From: Chrysaora quinquecirrha
Lineage: Eukaryota > Cnidaria > Scyphozoa > Semaeostomeae > Pelagiidae
NCBI GenBank assembly: GCA_014526335.1
Contig: JACTAT010000016.1
Location: forward strand, 6,193,346 to 6,257,345
Direction: 5' to 3'
Length of the DNA stretch: 64,000 nucleotides
The notes beneath the pieces are model-generated. The model searched no databases. It saw only the letters and a program-made list of their open reading frames with translations, and had not been told where the DNA came from. Position 1 is the stretch's first letter. Each line of letters opens with the position of its first letter. A program made the position numbers and the translations under genes. This document shows, one piece after another, positions 12,471 through 22,685 of this stretch.

Positions 12471-12650
12471 CATAGACAAAAAGAACTGCTGTAAACTCAC
12501 TAATTTGAAACTTAGGAACGTCATTCTGGACTAAGGACCTTGGACTAAAACAGAGGAACAGAACTGTGATTGGCACTAGGAAAAGGGACCCTGAACTAGG
12601 ACCAAGGAAAAATACTCAAGATTAGAAACTAGGAGCTAAGTCGAGAAGCA
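12471..12650. repeat. spacer, duplicated at 14.33-14.49 kb
   Basis: Shared sequence includes GGACTAAAACAGAGGAACAG and AACTAGGAGCTAAGTCGAG. The second copy is offset by about 1.84 kb. Confidence 0.65.
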
Positions 12651-12790
12651 GAGTTCGTTGAGGCAGAGGTTCTTAAGGCAGAGGTCCTTGAGGCAGAGGT
12701 CCTTAGGGCAGAGGTCCTTGAGGCAGACATCTTTGAGGCAGAGGTCCTTGAGGCGGAGGTTCTACGAGGCGGTGGTCAGAGACGGGCATG
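12650..12790. repeat. 15 bp minisatellite (GAGGCAGAGGTCCTT)
   Basis: About eight imperfect copies of the 15-mer. They end in GGCGGTGGTCAGAGACGGGCA, which also starts the head region of other composite units. Confidence 0.85.
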
Positions 12791-13250
12791 GGCTAGTTTC
12801 CTGAATATTCAGTCAACTGGTTTGAATCGCGTTGTTCAAATGCTTTTAACCCTTTCAATGCAAAAAATGCCATTACCAAATTTCAAAAGCTTATTCAGAA
12901 GTGCATTTCATTCAAAGAAAACAAACAAAACCCTTTTAAAAGAGTGCATTTGAAAGCCTTTCCAAATGCCATCACGAAGTCTAAGCTGCCTTCATTGCAG
13001 TATTATCTGCCTATACAGGACTGAGGAAGATAAACTACCACAAGACCAAGAAAGAGGATCTTGCAGTAAAACCGAGTTCTCCACAATTAGGGGGAGAATG
13101 CGTCCAATCCATTTTATTGCTACGTTTTCTATCATGGATCTTTGAGGAATCCTTTCACAGGGAAGGAAACAAGGACACCTAGAAAGGTAACATTTTCTTC
13201 TCAGCATAACAACTTGACCAACGAACTGGGCTAAGAAAATCGACAAGGAA
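12790..13250. repeat. inter-minisatellite spacer
   Basis: Second copy of the 11.03-11.4 kb spacer, including the remark-worthy block near GGGAGAATGCGT(C/T)CAATCC. No gene is supported. Confidence 0.6.
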
Positions 13251-14305
13251 CAGAACTGCAGAAAATGAACAATAACAAGACTGAGGAACAGGACCACAGT
13301 ACGGGACTGAAAACCACGAATAATTTCCGGACTAAGGAACATGAACATTAACATGACTGGGGAACAGGACCAAGGAACGGCACTGAAGACCATGAGTAAT
13401 TTCAGGACTAAGGAACATGAACAATAACAAGACTGAGGAACAACACCAAGGAATGGAACTGAAGACCAATTCAGGACTAAGGAACAGGATAAAGGAACCG
13501 GACTGAAAACCACAAATAATTTCAGGACTAAGGAACATGAACATTAACATGACTGGGGAACAGGACCAAGGAACGGCACTGAAGACTATGAGTAATTTCA
13601 GGACTAAGGAACATGAACAATAACAAGACTGAGGAACAAGACCAAGGAATGGAACTGACAACCATTTCAGGACTAAGGAACAGGATAAAGGAACCGGACT
13701 GAAAACCACGAATAATTTCAGGACTAAGGAACATGAACATTAACATGACTGGGGAACAGGACCAAGGAACGGCACTGAAGACCATGAGTAATTTCAGGAC
13801 TAAGGAACATGAACAATAACAAGACTGAGGAACAAGACCAAGGAATGGAACTGAAGACCATTTCAGGACAAAGGAACAGGATAAAGGAACCGGACTGATA
13901 ACCATGAATAATTTCAGGACTAAGGAACATGAGCAATAATATGACTGACAAACAGGACCAACAAACGGGACTGAAGACCATGAATAATTTCAGGACTAAG
14001 GAGAACAAACTATTACAAGACTGGGGAACAAGACCAAGGAATGGAGCTGAAGACCATTTCAGGACTAAGGAACAGGATTAAGGAACAGGACTGAAGACCA
14101 TGAATAATTTCAGGACTAAGGAACAGGATAAAGGAATGTTACTGAAGACTATAAATAATTTCAGGAATAAGAAACAGGACAAAGAAATATGACTGGACCC
14201 CATGAATAATTTCAGGACTAAGGAGCATGAACAATAACATGTCTGAGGAACAGGACCAAGGAACGGGACAGAAGACCATCAATTATTTCAGGACTATTGA
14301 CGGAA
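13250..14305. repeat. 51 bp-family minisatellite, block 3, with 196 bp higher-order repeat
   Basis: Related to the 51 bp repeat but organised in larger units. Identical landmarks recur at 196 bp steps over about three units between 13.3 and 13.9 kb, each holding four variant sub-units including one with ACATGAACAATAACAAGACT. Long minus-strand frames (up to 173 codons) here are repeat by-products. Confidence 0.8.
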
Positions 14306-14489
14306 CAGACCATAGACAAAGAGAACTGCTGTACACTAACTAATTTGAAACTAGGAATATCATTGCGGACTAAGGACCTTGGACTAAAACAGAGGAACAG
14401 AACTGTCATTGGCACTAGGAAAAGGGACCCTGGACTATGACCAAGGAAAAATACTCAATATTAGAAACTAGGAGCTAAGTCGAGAAGCA

Positions 14490-14600
14490 AAGTTTGTTCA
14501 AGCGCAGGTTCTTAAGACAGAGGTCCTTGAGGCAGAGGTCCTTTAGGCGGTGGTTCTACGCGGCGGTGGTTCTATGAGGCGGTGGTCAGAGACGGGCATG
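14490..14600. repeat. 15 bp minisatellite, second copy
   Basis: Same 15-mer family as 12.65 kb. It passes into GGCGGTGGTTCTACG repeats and then the last head. Confidence 0.8.
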
Positions 14601-14604
14601 AGCT

Positions 14605-14825
14605 AGTCTCTCTATATTAAAATGGTAATTTCCATGGAAACCGATTTTGTAACCTTCGTTCCTCCGAAGTTGCGCCAGGTTCGCTTTTCCGACCTGCGCC
14701 TTGCCCTGCCGATCGTGGGGTAGGCGTGTCATCGCCATTCGTTTTTTCCCCAACAGCTGGTGTTTCTGGGGTAATTGGGGGTAAACAGTCTTTGATGTGC
14801 GTCATTGGTGCCTGTTTGAACAATC
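14605..14825 (+). repeat. composite-unit head, last copy
   Basis: Full head with ACCGATTTTGTAA, GGGGTAGGCGTGTCATC, TGGGGTAATTGGGG and TGTGCGTCATTGGTGCC. Confidence 0.7.
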
Positions 14826-14860
14826 AACCGATTGTTTTACTAAAGGAATTATCGAAATCT

Positions 14861-14951
14861 GAAACCCGTAAAAATAGCTCTGTTGGTAAGGGCTCCTGTT
14901 TCGTGATGCAGGTTGTCGGAGGCAGGAGATCGATTCCACTTAGGGGAGAAT
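14861..14951 (+). repeat. tRNA-like sequence, third type
   Basis: A-box-like TAGCTCTGTTGGTAAGGGC and B-box-like GAGATCGATTCCACT, followed by TAGGGGAGAATC as after the other tRNA-like segments. No acceptor stem. It closes the superarray about 80 bp before the 191 bp array. Confidence 0.55.
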
Positions 14952-15029
14952 CGTTTTACATCAGCATTTTCTCTTCCAGTTGTTTCCGTGGTGGAAATGC
15001 TTTTCGGAGCACAAGGAGATATGTCCGAT

Positions 15030-18000
15030 ATCTCCTTAATAATGTGAAATTTTTCAATATACCCTACATAAGAAAAGGTCAGTGTTTTTCGAGTCAGTGT
15101 TTTCCACTTTTGCTATAGGCAAAAAACGAAAACACTGACTTCACTCACCCGTGTTATAAAAGTTTACCCTGTTGCCTTTTACGTGGATTTCTTTAGTTTT
15201 TAAGCTGTACCCTGTCCAATAACACCTTAAAAATGTGAAATTTTTCAATATACCTTACGTTGGAAAAAGTCAGTGTTTTTCGGGTCAGTGTTCTCCGCTT
15301 TTGCTATAGGCAAAAAACGAAAACACTGACTTCACTAACCCGTGTTATCAAAGTTTACCCTGTTGCCTTTTACGTTGATTTCTTTAGTTCTTAAGCAGTA
15401 ACATGTCCAATAACACCTTAAAAGTGTGAAATTTTTCGATATACCTTACATTGGAAAAAGTCAGTGTTTTTCGGGTCAGTGTTTTCCGCTTTTGCTATAG
15501 GCAAAAAACGAAAACACTGACTTCACTGACCCGTGTTATCAAAGTTTACCCTGTTGCCTTTTACGTTGATTTCTTTAGTTCTTAAGCTGTATCCTGTCCA
15601 ATAACACCTTAAAAATTTGAAATTTTTCAATATACCTTACATAGGAAAAGGTCAGTGTTTTTCGGGTCAGTGTTTTCCGCTTTTGCTATAGGCAAAAAAC
15701 GAAAACACTGACTTCACTGACCCGTGTTATCAAAGTTAACCCTGTTGCCTTTTACGTTGATTTCTTTAGTTCTTAAGCAGTAACATGTCCAATAACACCT
15801 TAAAAGTGTGAAATTTTTCGATATACCTTACATTGGAAAAAGTCAGTGTTTTTCGGGTCAGTGTTTTCCGCTTTTGCTATAGGCAAAAAACGAAAACACT
15901 GACTTCACTGACCCGTGTTATCAAAGTTTACCCTGTTGCCTTTTACGTTGATTTCTTTAGTTCTTAAGCAGTAACATGTCCAATAACACCTTAAAAATGT
16001 GAAATTTTTCGATATACCTTACATTGGAAAAGTCAGTGTTTTTCGGGTCAGTGTTTTCCACTTTTGCTATAGGCAAAAGACGAAAACACTGACTTCACTG
16101 ACCCGTGTTATCAAAGCTTACCCTGTTGCCTTTTACGTGGATTTCTTTAGTTTTTAAGCTGTATCCTGTCTGATAACACCTTAAAAATGTGGAATTTTTT
16201 CAATATACCTTACATTGGAAAAAGTCAGTGTTTTTCGGGTCAGTGTTTTCCGCTTTTGCTATAGGCAAAAAACGAAAACACTGACTTCACTGACCCGTGT
16301 TATCAAAGTTTACCCTGTTGCCTTTTACGTTGATTTCTTTAGTTCTTAAGCAGTAACATGTCCAATAACACCTTAAAAGTGTGAAATTTTTCGATATACC
16401 TTACATTGGAAAAAGTCAGTGTTTTTCGGGTCAGTGTTTTCCGCTTTTGCTATAGGCAAAAAACGAAAACACTGACTTCACTGACCCGTGTTATCAAAGT
16501 TTACCCTGTTGCCTTTTACGTGGATTTCTTTAGTTCTTAAGCAGTATCCTGTCCAATAACACCTTAAAAATATGAAATTTTTCAATATACCCTACATAGG
16601 AAAAGGTCAGTGTTTTTCGGGTCAGTGTTTTCCGCTTTTGCTATAGGCAAAAAACGAAAACACTGACTTCACTGACCCATGTTATCAAAGTTTACCCTGT
16701 TGCCTTTTACGTTGATTTCTTTAGTTCTTAAGCAGTAACATGTCCAATAACACCTTAAAAGTGTGAAATTTTTCGATATACCTTACATTGGAAAAAGTCA
16801 GTGTTTTTCGGGTCAGTGTTTTCCGCTTTTGCTATAGGCAAAAAACGAAAACACTGACTTCACTGACCCGTGTTATCAAAGTTTACCCTGTTGCCTTTTA
16901 CGTTGATTTCTTTAGTTCTTAAGCAGTAACATGTCCAATAAAACCTTAAAAATGCGAAATTTTTCAATATACCTTACATTGGAAAAAGTCAGTGTTTTTC
17001 GGGTCAGTGTTTTCCGCTCTTGCTATAGGCAAAAAACGAAAACACTGACTTCACTGACCCGTGTTATCAAAGTTTACCCTGTTGCCTTTTACGTTGATTT
17101 CTTTAGTTCTTAAGCAGTAACATGTCCAATAACACCTTAAAAGTGTGAAATTTTTCGATATACCTTACATTGGAAAAAGTCAGTGTTTTTCGGGTCAGTG
17201 TTTTCCGCTTTTGCTATAGGCAAAAAACGAAAACACTGACTTCACTGACCCGTGTTATCAAAGTTTACCCTGTTGCATTTTACGTTGATTTCTTTAGTTC
17301 TTAAGCAGTAACATGTCCAATAACACCTTAAAAGTGTGAAATTTTTCGATATACCTTACATTGGAAAAAGTCAGTGTTTTTCGGGTCAGTGTTTTCCACT
17401 TTTGCTATAGGCAAAAAACGAAAACACTGACTTCACTGACCCGTGTTATCAAAGTTTACCCTGTTGCCTTTTACGTTGATTTCTTTAGTTCTTAAGCAGT
17501 AACATGTCCAATAAAACCTTAAAAATGCGAAATTTTTCAATATACCTTACATTGGAAAAAGTCAGTGTTTTTCGGGTCAGTGTTTTCCGCTTTTGCTATA
17601 GGCAAAAAACGAAAACACTGACTTCACTGACCCGTGTTATCAAAGTTTACCCTGTTGCCTTTTACGTTGATTTCTTTAGTTCTTAAGCAGTAACATGTCC
17701 AATAACACCTTAAAATGCGAAATTTTTCAATATACCTTACATTGGAAAAAGTCAGTGTTTTTCGGGTCAGTGTTTTCCGCTTTTGCTATAGGCAAAAAAC
17801 GAAAACACTGACTTCACTGACCCGTGTTATCAAAGTTTACCCTGTTGCCTTTTACGTTGATTTCTTTAGTTCTTAAGCAGTAACATGTCCAATAAAACCT
17901 TAAAAATGCGAAATTTTTCAATATACCTTACATTGGAAAAAGTCAGTGTTTTTCGGGTCAGTGTTTTCCGCTTTTGCTATAGGCAAAAAACGAAAACACT

Positions 18001-18485
18001 GACTTCACTGACCCGTGTTATCAAAGTTTACCCTGTTGCCTTTTACGTTGATTTCTTTAGTTCTTAAGCAGTAACATGTCCAATAACACCTTAAAAGTGT
18101 GAAATTTTTCAATATACCTTACATTGGAAAAAGTCAGTGTTTTTCGGGTCAGTGTTTTCCACTTTTGCTATAGGCAAAAAACGAAAACACTGACTTCACT
18201 GACCCGTGTTATCAAAGTTTACCCTGTTGCCTTTTACGTTGATTTCTTTAGTTCTTAAGCAGTAACATGTCCAATAACACCTTAAAAATGTGAAATTTTT
18301 CGATATACCTTACATTGGAAAAAGTCAGTGTTTTTCGGGTCAGTGTTTTCCACTTTTGCTATAGGCAAAAAACGAAAACACTGACTTCACTGACCCGTGT
18401 TATCAAAGCTTACCCTGTTGCCTTTTACGTGGATTTCTTTAGTTTTTAAGCTGTATCCTGTCTGATAACACCTTAAAAATGTGGA
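15030..18485 (+). repeat. 191 bp tandem repeat array, left arm (about 18 copies)
   Basis: Landmarks at 15396, 15587 and 15778 give a 191 bp period. Copies are highly similar. Each holds GGGTCAGTGTTTTCCGC, TTTTGCTATAGGCAAAAAAC and GAAAACACTGACTTCACTGA, so it has a strong dyad around CTATAG with paired GTCAGTG/CACTGAC boxes. The 60-codon open frames at 16931, 17504 and 17885 are by-products of this repeat. The array is inverted relative to the one at 30843-33502. Confidence 0.95.
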
Positions 18486-18885
18486 AGGAAGGTATTCTGG
18501 CTCGTTGCTTGATTTCCTGTCTTTATTTTTAAACTCCCATCGCTCCTTATGAGACAACACAATGTCAAATGGTATACACGAAAGGGCACCTAGGAAAAAA
18601 GGAAACCAATTTAAAAAATAGCTTCCAACCATCTAAAAATATGTCTGTTGAATGATGTAATTGCACAAGTGATACATTTATTAACATTTCTAGAACTTAG
18701 CTCTCTTTAGTTTTCAGATTCGATTCTCTTAAAAATCTCCAATTCTTTTAAAGACGTTTCATAAAACACGAAACACATCTTCTCTTCAATAGTTTAAAGT
18801 TATAAAAACATTTGTAGCATGAACATTAAAATAGGTATTATAATAGGTGGCGGACATTTTGCTTCTTCTAAAAGTGCAATTGTAG
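18486..18885. other. 3' flank of the kinase-transposase gene
   Basis: Between the left 191 bp array and the stop codon at 18886. On the minus strand AATAAA (plus-strand TTTATT at 18677-18682) lies about 205 nt after the stop and is a plausible polyadenylation signal. No other gene is supported. Confidence 0.45.
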
Positions 18886-19255
18886 TTAGTCAATTTCTTG
18901 ACCAGGCAGGTTTAAGAGATGGCTTTTTTTAATATCAGAAAAATTACCCCTTGGAAAATCGTTTCCACACTGACCACAGAGTTTTCCCACTGGCACTGCC
19001 GCAACACTTTCTACAAGAAGAGGCTCGTTATTATGCCAAATTCGGGTAAACGGTGCATTATTTGATTCTGTACAGCGATCAGATAACGCATACTGTCTGT
19101 GTTTCCGGGGGCATTTTCCCTTTCTGCCAGCTCCATTTGGGTTATTCGGGTAAGTAAGTGCAGCTCTGCATACGGACTTCACACCTTGAACCATTGCCTT
19201 CAGTAGACCATTTTTGTCCGCAACCGCCACTGCATGGCTACATATTCGCACTGAC
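18886..19255 (-). CDS. exon 3: end of SWIM finger and Cys-rich tail
   Basis: The acceptor TTTTTTTCAG precedes 19255. The first residues complete the SWIM CxH pair (CSH). A basic stretch (AGRKGKCPRKHR) and a CGQCG knuckle follow before the TAA at 18886. The tail may bind nucleic acid, but that is inference. Confidence 0.8.
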
Positions 19256-19771
19256 CTGAAAAAAATGTTAAGAATTTCATGCAGTTCTCTTTCTCATAGC
19301 AATTTGCAAATGCTAGCTACCGTAAAAATCGTGTAATACAAAAAAAGACAAAAATTTATGCCGAAGATAATGAAACTTCCTTAAGTCTAACAATCGCCCA
19401 ATCTCGGTGCTACTCATTTTCTTGGAAGATCTGAAGAGTATCTGTTTATAAAAACCCACTTCTTGAAATTTGATAGTGCCGAAAAATATTTACAATTAAG
19501 GCTGCCGAAAAGTGAAGTTTAAGGGAGCATGTCACCCATGAAGTCCCGTAAAGCTGCTGCTGGTCGTGCTGAGTGCTGGCATCCCCTTTTAACGGAAAAG
19601 AAATACTACTGGAAATTCTGAAATAGAAACATATTGTTTGGGGAGAAGTTATTTGTCGACCACTAAACTACTGAATTATTAAAGTATCCGTCACGCCCTG
19701 ATATACTGCCCCCCTTCTGTCAAGCCTGGCATACCTATAGGTGTTTTAAGATCAAATAAAAATCACCTTAC

Positions 19772-20021
19772 CTATAACCAATACAGTCGCAAGTCACTTT
19801 CTCACCCGTTATCTCAACTTTGTGCATTTTATCCCCAGATGCAACAAGAAAGCACTGCTTACGGTGCGCTGCTGAATCTTGCGTAGGAGCTGACACTATT
19901 GCAGTTTCGTTGTTGATATAGTCTAATGCCTTTTTCTCAATCAAGCCAGCATGAAACAGCATTGGCAAGGCTTCTTCAAGCCGAACTGATAGGTTTGCTC
20001 TTGGTGTTTTTATGGGAATTT
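19772..20021 (-). CDS. exon 2, 3' part: start of SWIM zinc finger
   Basis: Open from the LTR edge at 20021 to a GTAAGG donor at 19771-19766. It ends with KVTCDCIGY, the first CxC half of a SWIM zinc finger. Across the intron the next exon supplies ICSHAVAVA, giving the full CxC...CxH signature. SWIM fingers commonly follow MULE transposase domains, which supports the gene model. Confidence 0.8.
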
Positions 20022-20252
20022 TGTTTTGATGTCCTGACGTAATGGTGCTGTCGACCCAAGTATACACAGAAAAAAACGATTAGTTTACTATTTACATTTG
20101 TACAAATCCATAGCTGTTCATAAACTCATAAATTTAACCATAACATATTTCCGAATTCTAACTGAAGTCTCCCGAAAACACATACCTCTGCATTCCAAAA
20201 CGCTACGCCCCTAATATGCCAGGAATGCAGCTAACAATGCAACAACACAACA
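20022..20252 (-). repeat. 3' LTR of the gypsy element
   Basis: 231 bp. Plus-strand ends TGTTTTGATG and CAACACAACA. It directly abuts the ATTT target copy in exon 2 of the kinase-transposase gene. Confidence 0.92.
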
Positions 20253-20265
20253 CCCTTCCCCCCTT
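20253..20265 (-). promoter_or_regulatory. polypurine tract
   Basis: Minus-strand AAGGGGGGAAGGG directly next to the 3' LTR, as needed for plus-strand priming. Confidence 0.85.
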
Positions 20266-20520
20266 ATTGAAAGTCATTTTAATCGTTCATAAGTCTATCC
20301 TGCTAAAAGTCTCTTATTTTAAACTAAAATTAATAATCATATGATCAACATAAGCAAAATTCAAAGTTTAATTACAAATAACTGTTTTTGCAAAATAACG
20401 GAATGAGCAACACTAATCTTGAAAATGCTACAACTACAGATATTTTTTCTTTATTTTTATTTTTTTTTATTACTATGTAAAAATGATACGCATAATGATT
20501 CGAAAAAGTAAATAAAGTGC

Positions 20521-22685
20521 TTATAAAAGTTTTAGATAATGTACAATGAAATTGCCATACCGTTGTGGTGGCTGCGGATTTAATCTCAAATTGAATCTTC
20601 GATTATGTCTTCGTCGTTCATTCCCGTCATCATCTTCGCTGGACGAACTTTCGTCGTTAACTAATTTCCCATCTCCCATCCCCTCTTCTTGAGAAGTGGA
20701 GGGTATTAAAGAAACATCCTCAGTTGTTTCGATTTGAGGGCTTTCTGTGAAATCTTTAGGAACCTTTTTAAGTTTGTCTCTTGTAACTACTTTAGTTTCC
20801 ACGCCATGTACGCCATCAATAGAAATTTTATATACGGGATGCGAAGCTTCAACAACAACACATGGTCCACACCATTTTCTAGCTAACTTGACACGTTTAT
20901 TTCGGGGTAGGTAAGTGTAAACTCTGTCACCAATTGCCAAAGGGTCATCTTTTACTCTCTTATCGTAGTAAGTTGCTGATACTCTTTGCCGTGTCTGCAT
21001 GCTGTTTCTTGCCAATTCGTATAGCTTTTCCAATTTGTTCGAAAAGTCTTCAAGTGTCTGTGGCTGACACGAATTTTGGATAAATGTACCGTATAACAAA
21101 TCAATGGGTGTTCGAAATGTCCGCCCGAACATAAGTTCTGCTGGTGTAAAACCCGTACTGCTGTGTACACTGGTATTGTAAGCATATGCAACTTCTCTCG
21201 TCTAACAATCCAATTCAGGACGTTGAGATGTATCCTCATTCAAGAAGGCAGTAAGATACTGTTTGATGACTGAGTTTGACTGTTCGGTTAGCCCGTTACT
21301 TTGAGGATGGTAACTAGTAGTACGTATTTTCTTAACACCCAAAAGGTCCATCAATGATTGAAATAATTGACTTTCAAATGCAGGGTCCTGGTCAGACAAA
21401 AGTTTATACGGTATCCCGAATTTCAAGCAATAATCAACGATGCATTTTGCAGCTGTTAAAGCAGTCCTGTCCTTTATGGCAAAACACTGTATATATTTTG
21501 AAAAGTGGTCATTGATTACCAAGATATGTTTATTTCCTCTGGCAGTTGTTGGCAGTTCAACCAGAAAATCGATTGATATCAATTCAAGAGGTGCAACAGG
21601 GAATGCACGAATTCCCATATTGCCATGCTTTCTGTTCTGAGGTTTTATTTCTAAACAAATACTGCAACGTTTGATAAACTCACTCACCGATTGATGTAAG
21701 TTGGGCCACCAGAATTTCCGCAATATGTTCCTGTGTGTTTTGTAGATGCCAAAATTTCCTGAGCACCAATTTGCATGATTCAACAACAGAATATCCTTTC
21801 GAAATTCCTCAGGCGATACGACCAGTTTCTGTCCATGATGAAGATAGAATAAAATACCATTTTCAATAATCAACTTGCCAACAGCTGAACGAAATTCGAC
21901 AGGATAAGATTTCACATCCGTCTTTTCTAACAAACAATCAATAACCTGTTTCAAAGTATCAACTGCATGTTGTGCTGCAATCATATCTTCCTGACTAAAG
22001 TTAAGAGCATCCAAAATGATTGAATTAACTTTAATTGGATTCCAAGATGCATCAGGTCTAATAGTACGACTTTCATTCACTTTGCGTGTCAATGGACGAA
22101 TGCCCGCTGGTGAAACTTTCATTCCAACAAACTGTACTTCAGCCTTTGCAAATTCACATTTTGAAAAATTAATACGAAGACCATATGTTGACAATTTATC
22201 TAAGACCTTTTCCAAATGTAGAAGGTGCTTGGCCATATCAGGAGAATGGATTATGATATCATCATAGTAACAAGCAGCAAATTCCCAACAATCTTTTAAC
22301 ACAATCCCAAGTGCAGCTGAAAGACTGTATGGAGCACCAACTAGGCCAAAAGGCATACGGTTCCAAGAGAACTTTCCAGAAGGGTATGGTAAAACAAAAG
22401 CCGTTTTTGACTTATCTTCCTCTTTGATCGATATGTGCCAATACGCATCTTTCAAATCAATCACAGAAAATATTCTGGACCCTCTCAAACTTTCCATCAA
22501 ATCCTCAACTCGAGGAATGGGGTATTTACCAGGAATAGTTTTCTTGTTCAAAGCTCTGTAGTCTATACATAACCGAATACTTCCATTTGGTTTTACTACA
22601 GGTACAATAGGGCTGCCATATGGTGATAAGGAAGGTTCAATGAAGCCATTTTCTTGAAGTTCCTTGATTTGATTGTTTATTGCTC
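20521..22685 (-). pseudogene. pol: pol: reverse transcriptase and integrase, broken
   Basis: Reverse transcriptase shows RLCIDYRALN, VIDLKDAYWHI (catalytic Asp) and CYYDDIIIHS (YYDD box). At about 22077 the protein jumps from the end of the palm into a pre-integrase linker, so thumb, connection and RNase H are deleted in frame. Integrase follows: the HHCC zinc region ends in CSICLEIK, and catalytic positions are ISIDFLVEL (Asp), LLSDQDPAFES (Asp) and HPQSNGLTEQ (Glu). A TAG at 21202-21204 interrupts the frame, and reading continues in the same phase to 20521. The C-terminal part has an Arg/Lys-rich region and an acidic Ser/Asp tract near the end. No restored protein should be assumed functional. 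Confidence 0.88.

Larger units (their letters stand above)
3386..15000 (+). repeat. superarray of composite repeat units (about seven)
   Basis: A head of about 230 bp recurs at about 3.39, 4.95 (partial), 6.84, 8.89, 10.62 and 14.6 kb, and a trace at 12.78 kb. It carries ACCGATTTTGT, then GGGGTAGGCGTGTCATC, then TGGGGTAATTGGGG. Spacing is about 1.7-2.0 kb. After each head comes related unique-like DNA and then a minisatellite, and the minisatellite differs between units: TAAGAT-type hexamers in the first three, a 51 bp repeat in the later ones. Spacer sequences are also duplicated, for example the block at 11.03 kb and 12.80 kb, and the one at 12.52 kb and 14.36 kb. No protein gene is supported inside. 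Confidence 0.75.

Noticed and set aside
11396..14415. Many minus-strand open frames of 65-173 codons with repeated LVLFLSPEITHGLQ-like peptides
   Set aside because: They are translations of the 51 bp minisatellite and its 196 bp higher-order form. The period happens to suit an open frame, and there is no promoter, splice pattern or known domain.
16931..18067. Repeated 60-codon open frames (also at 31882-33019 in inverted orientation)
   Set aside because: By-products of the 191 bp satellite. Most copies are broken by single changes, so there is no sign of coding constraint.
15030..18485. CRISPR-like array
   Set aside because: The entire 191 bp unit is conserved, without variable spacers, and the genome is eukaryotic.
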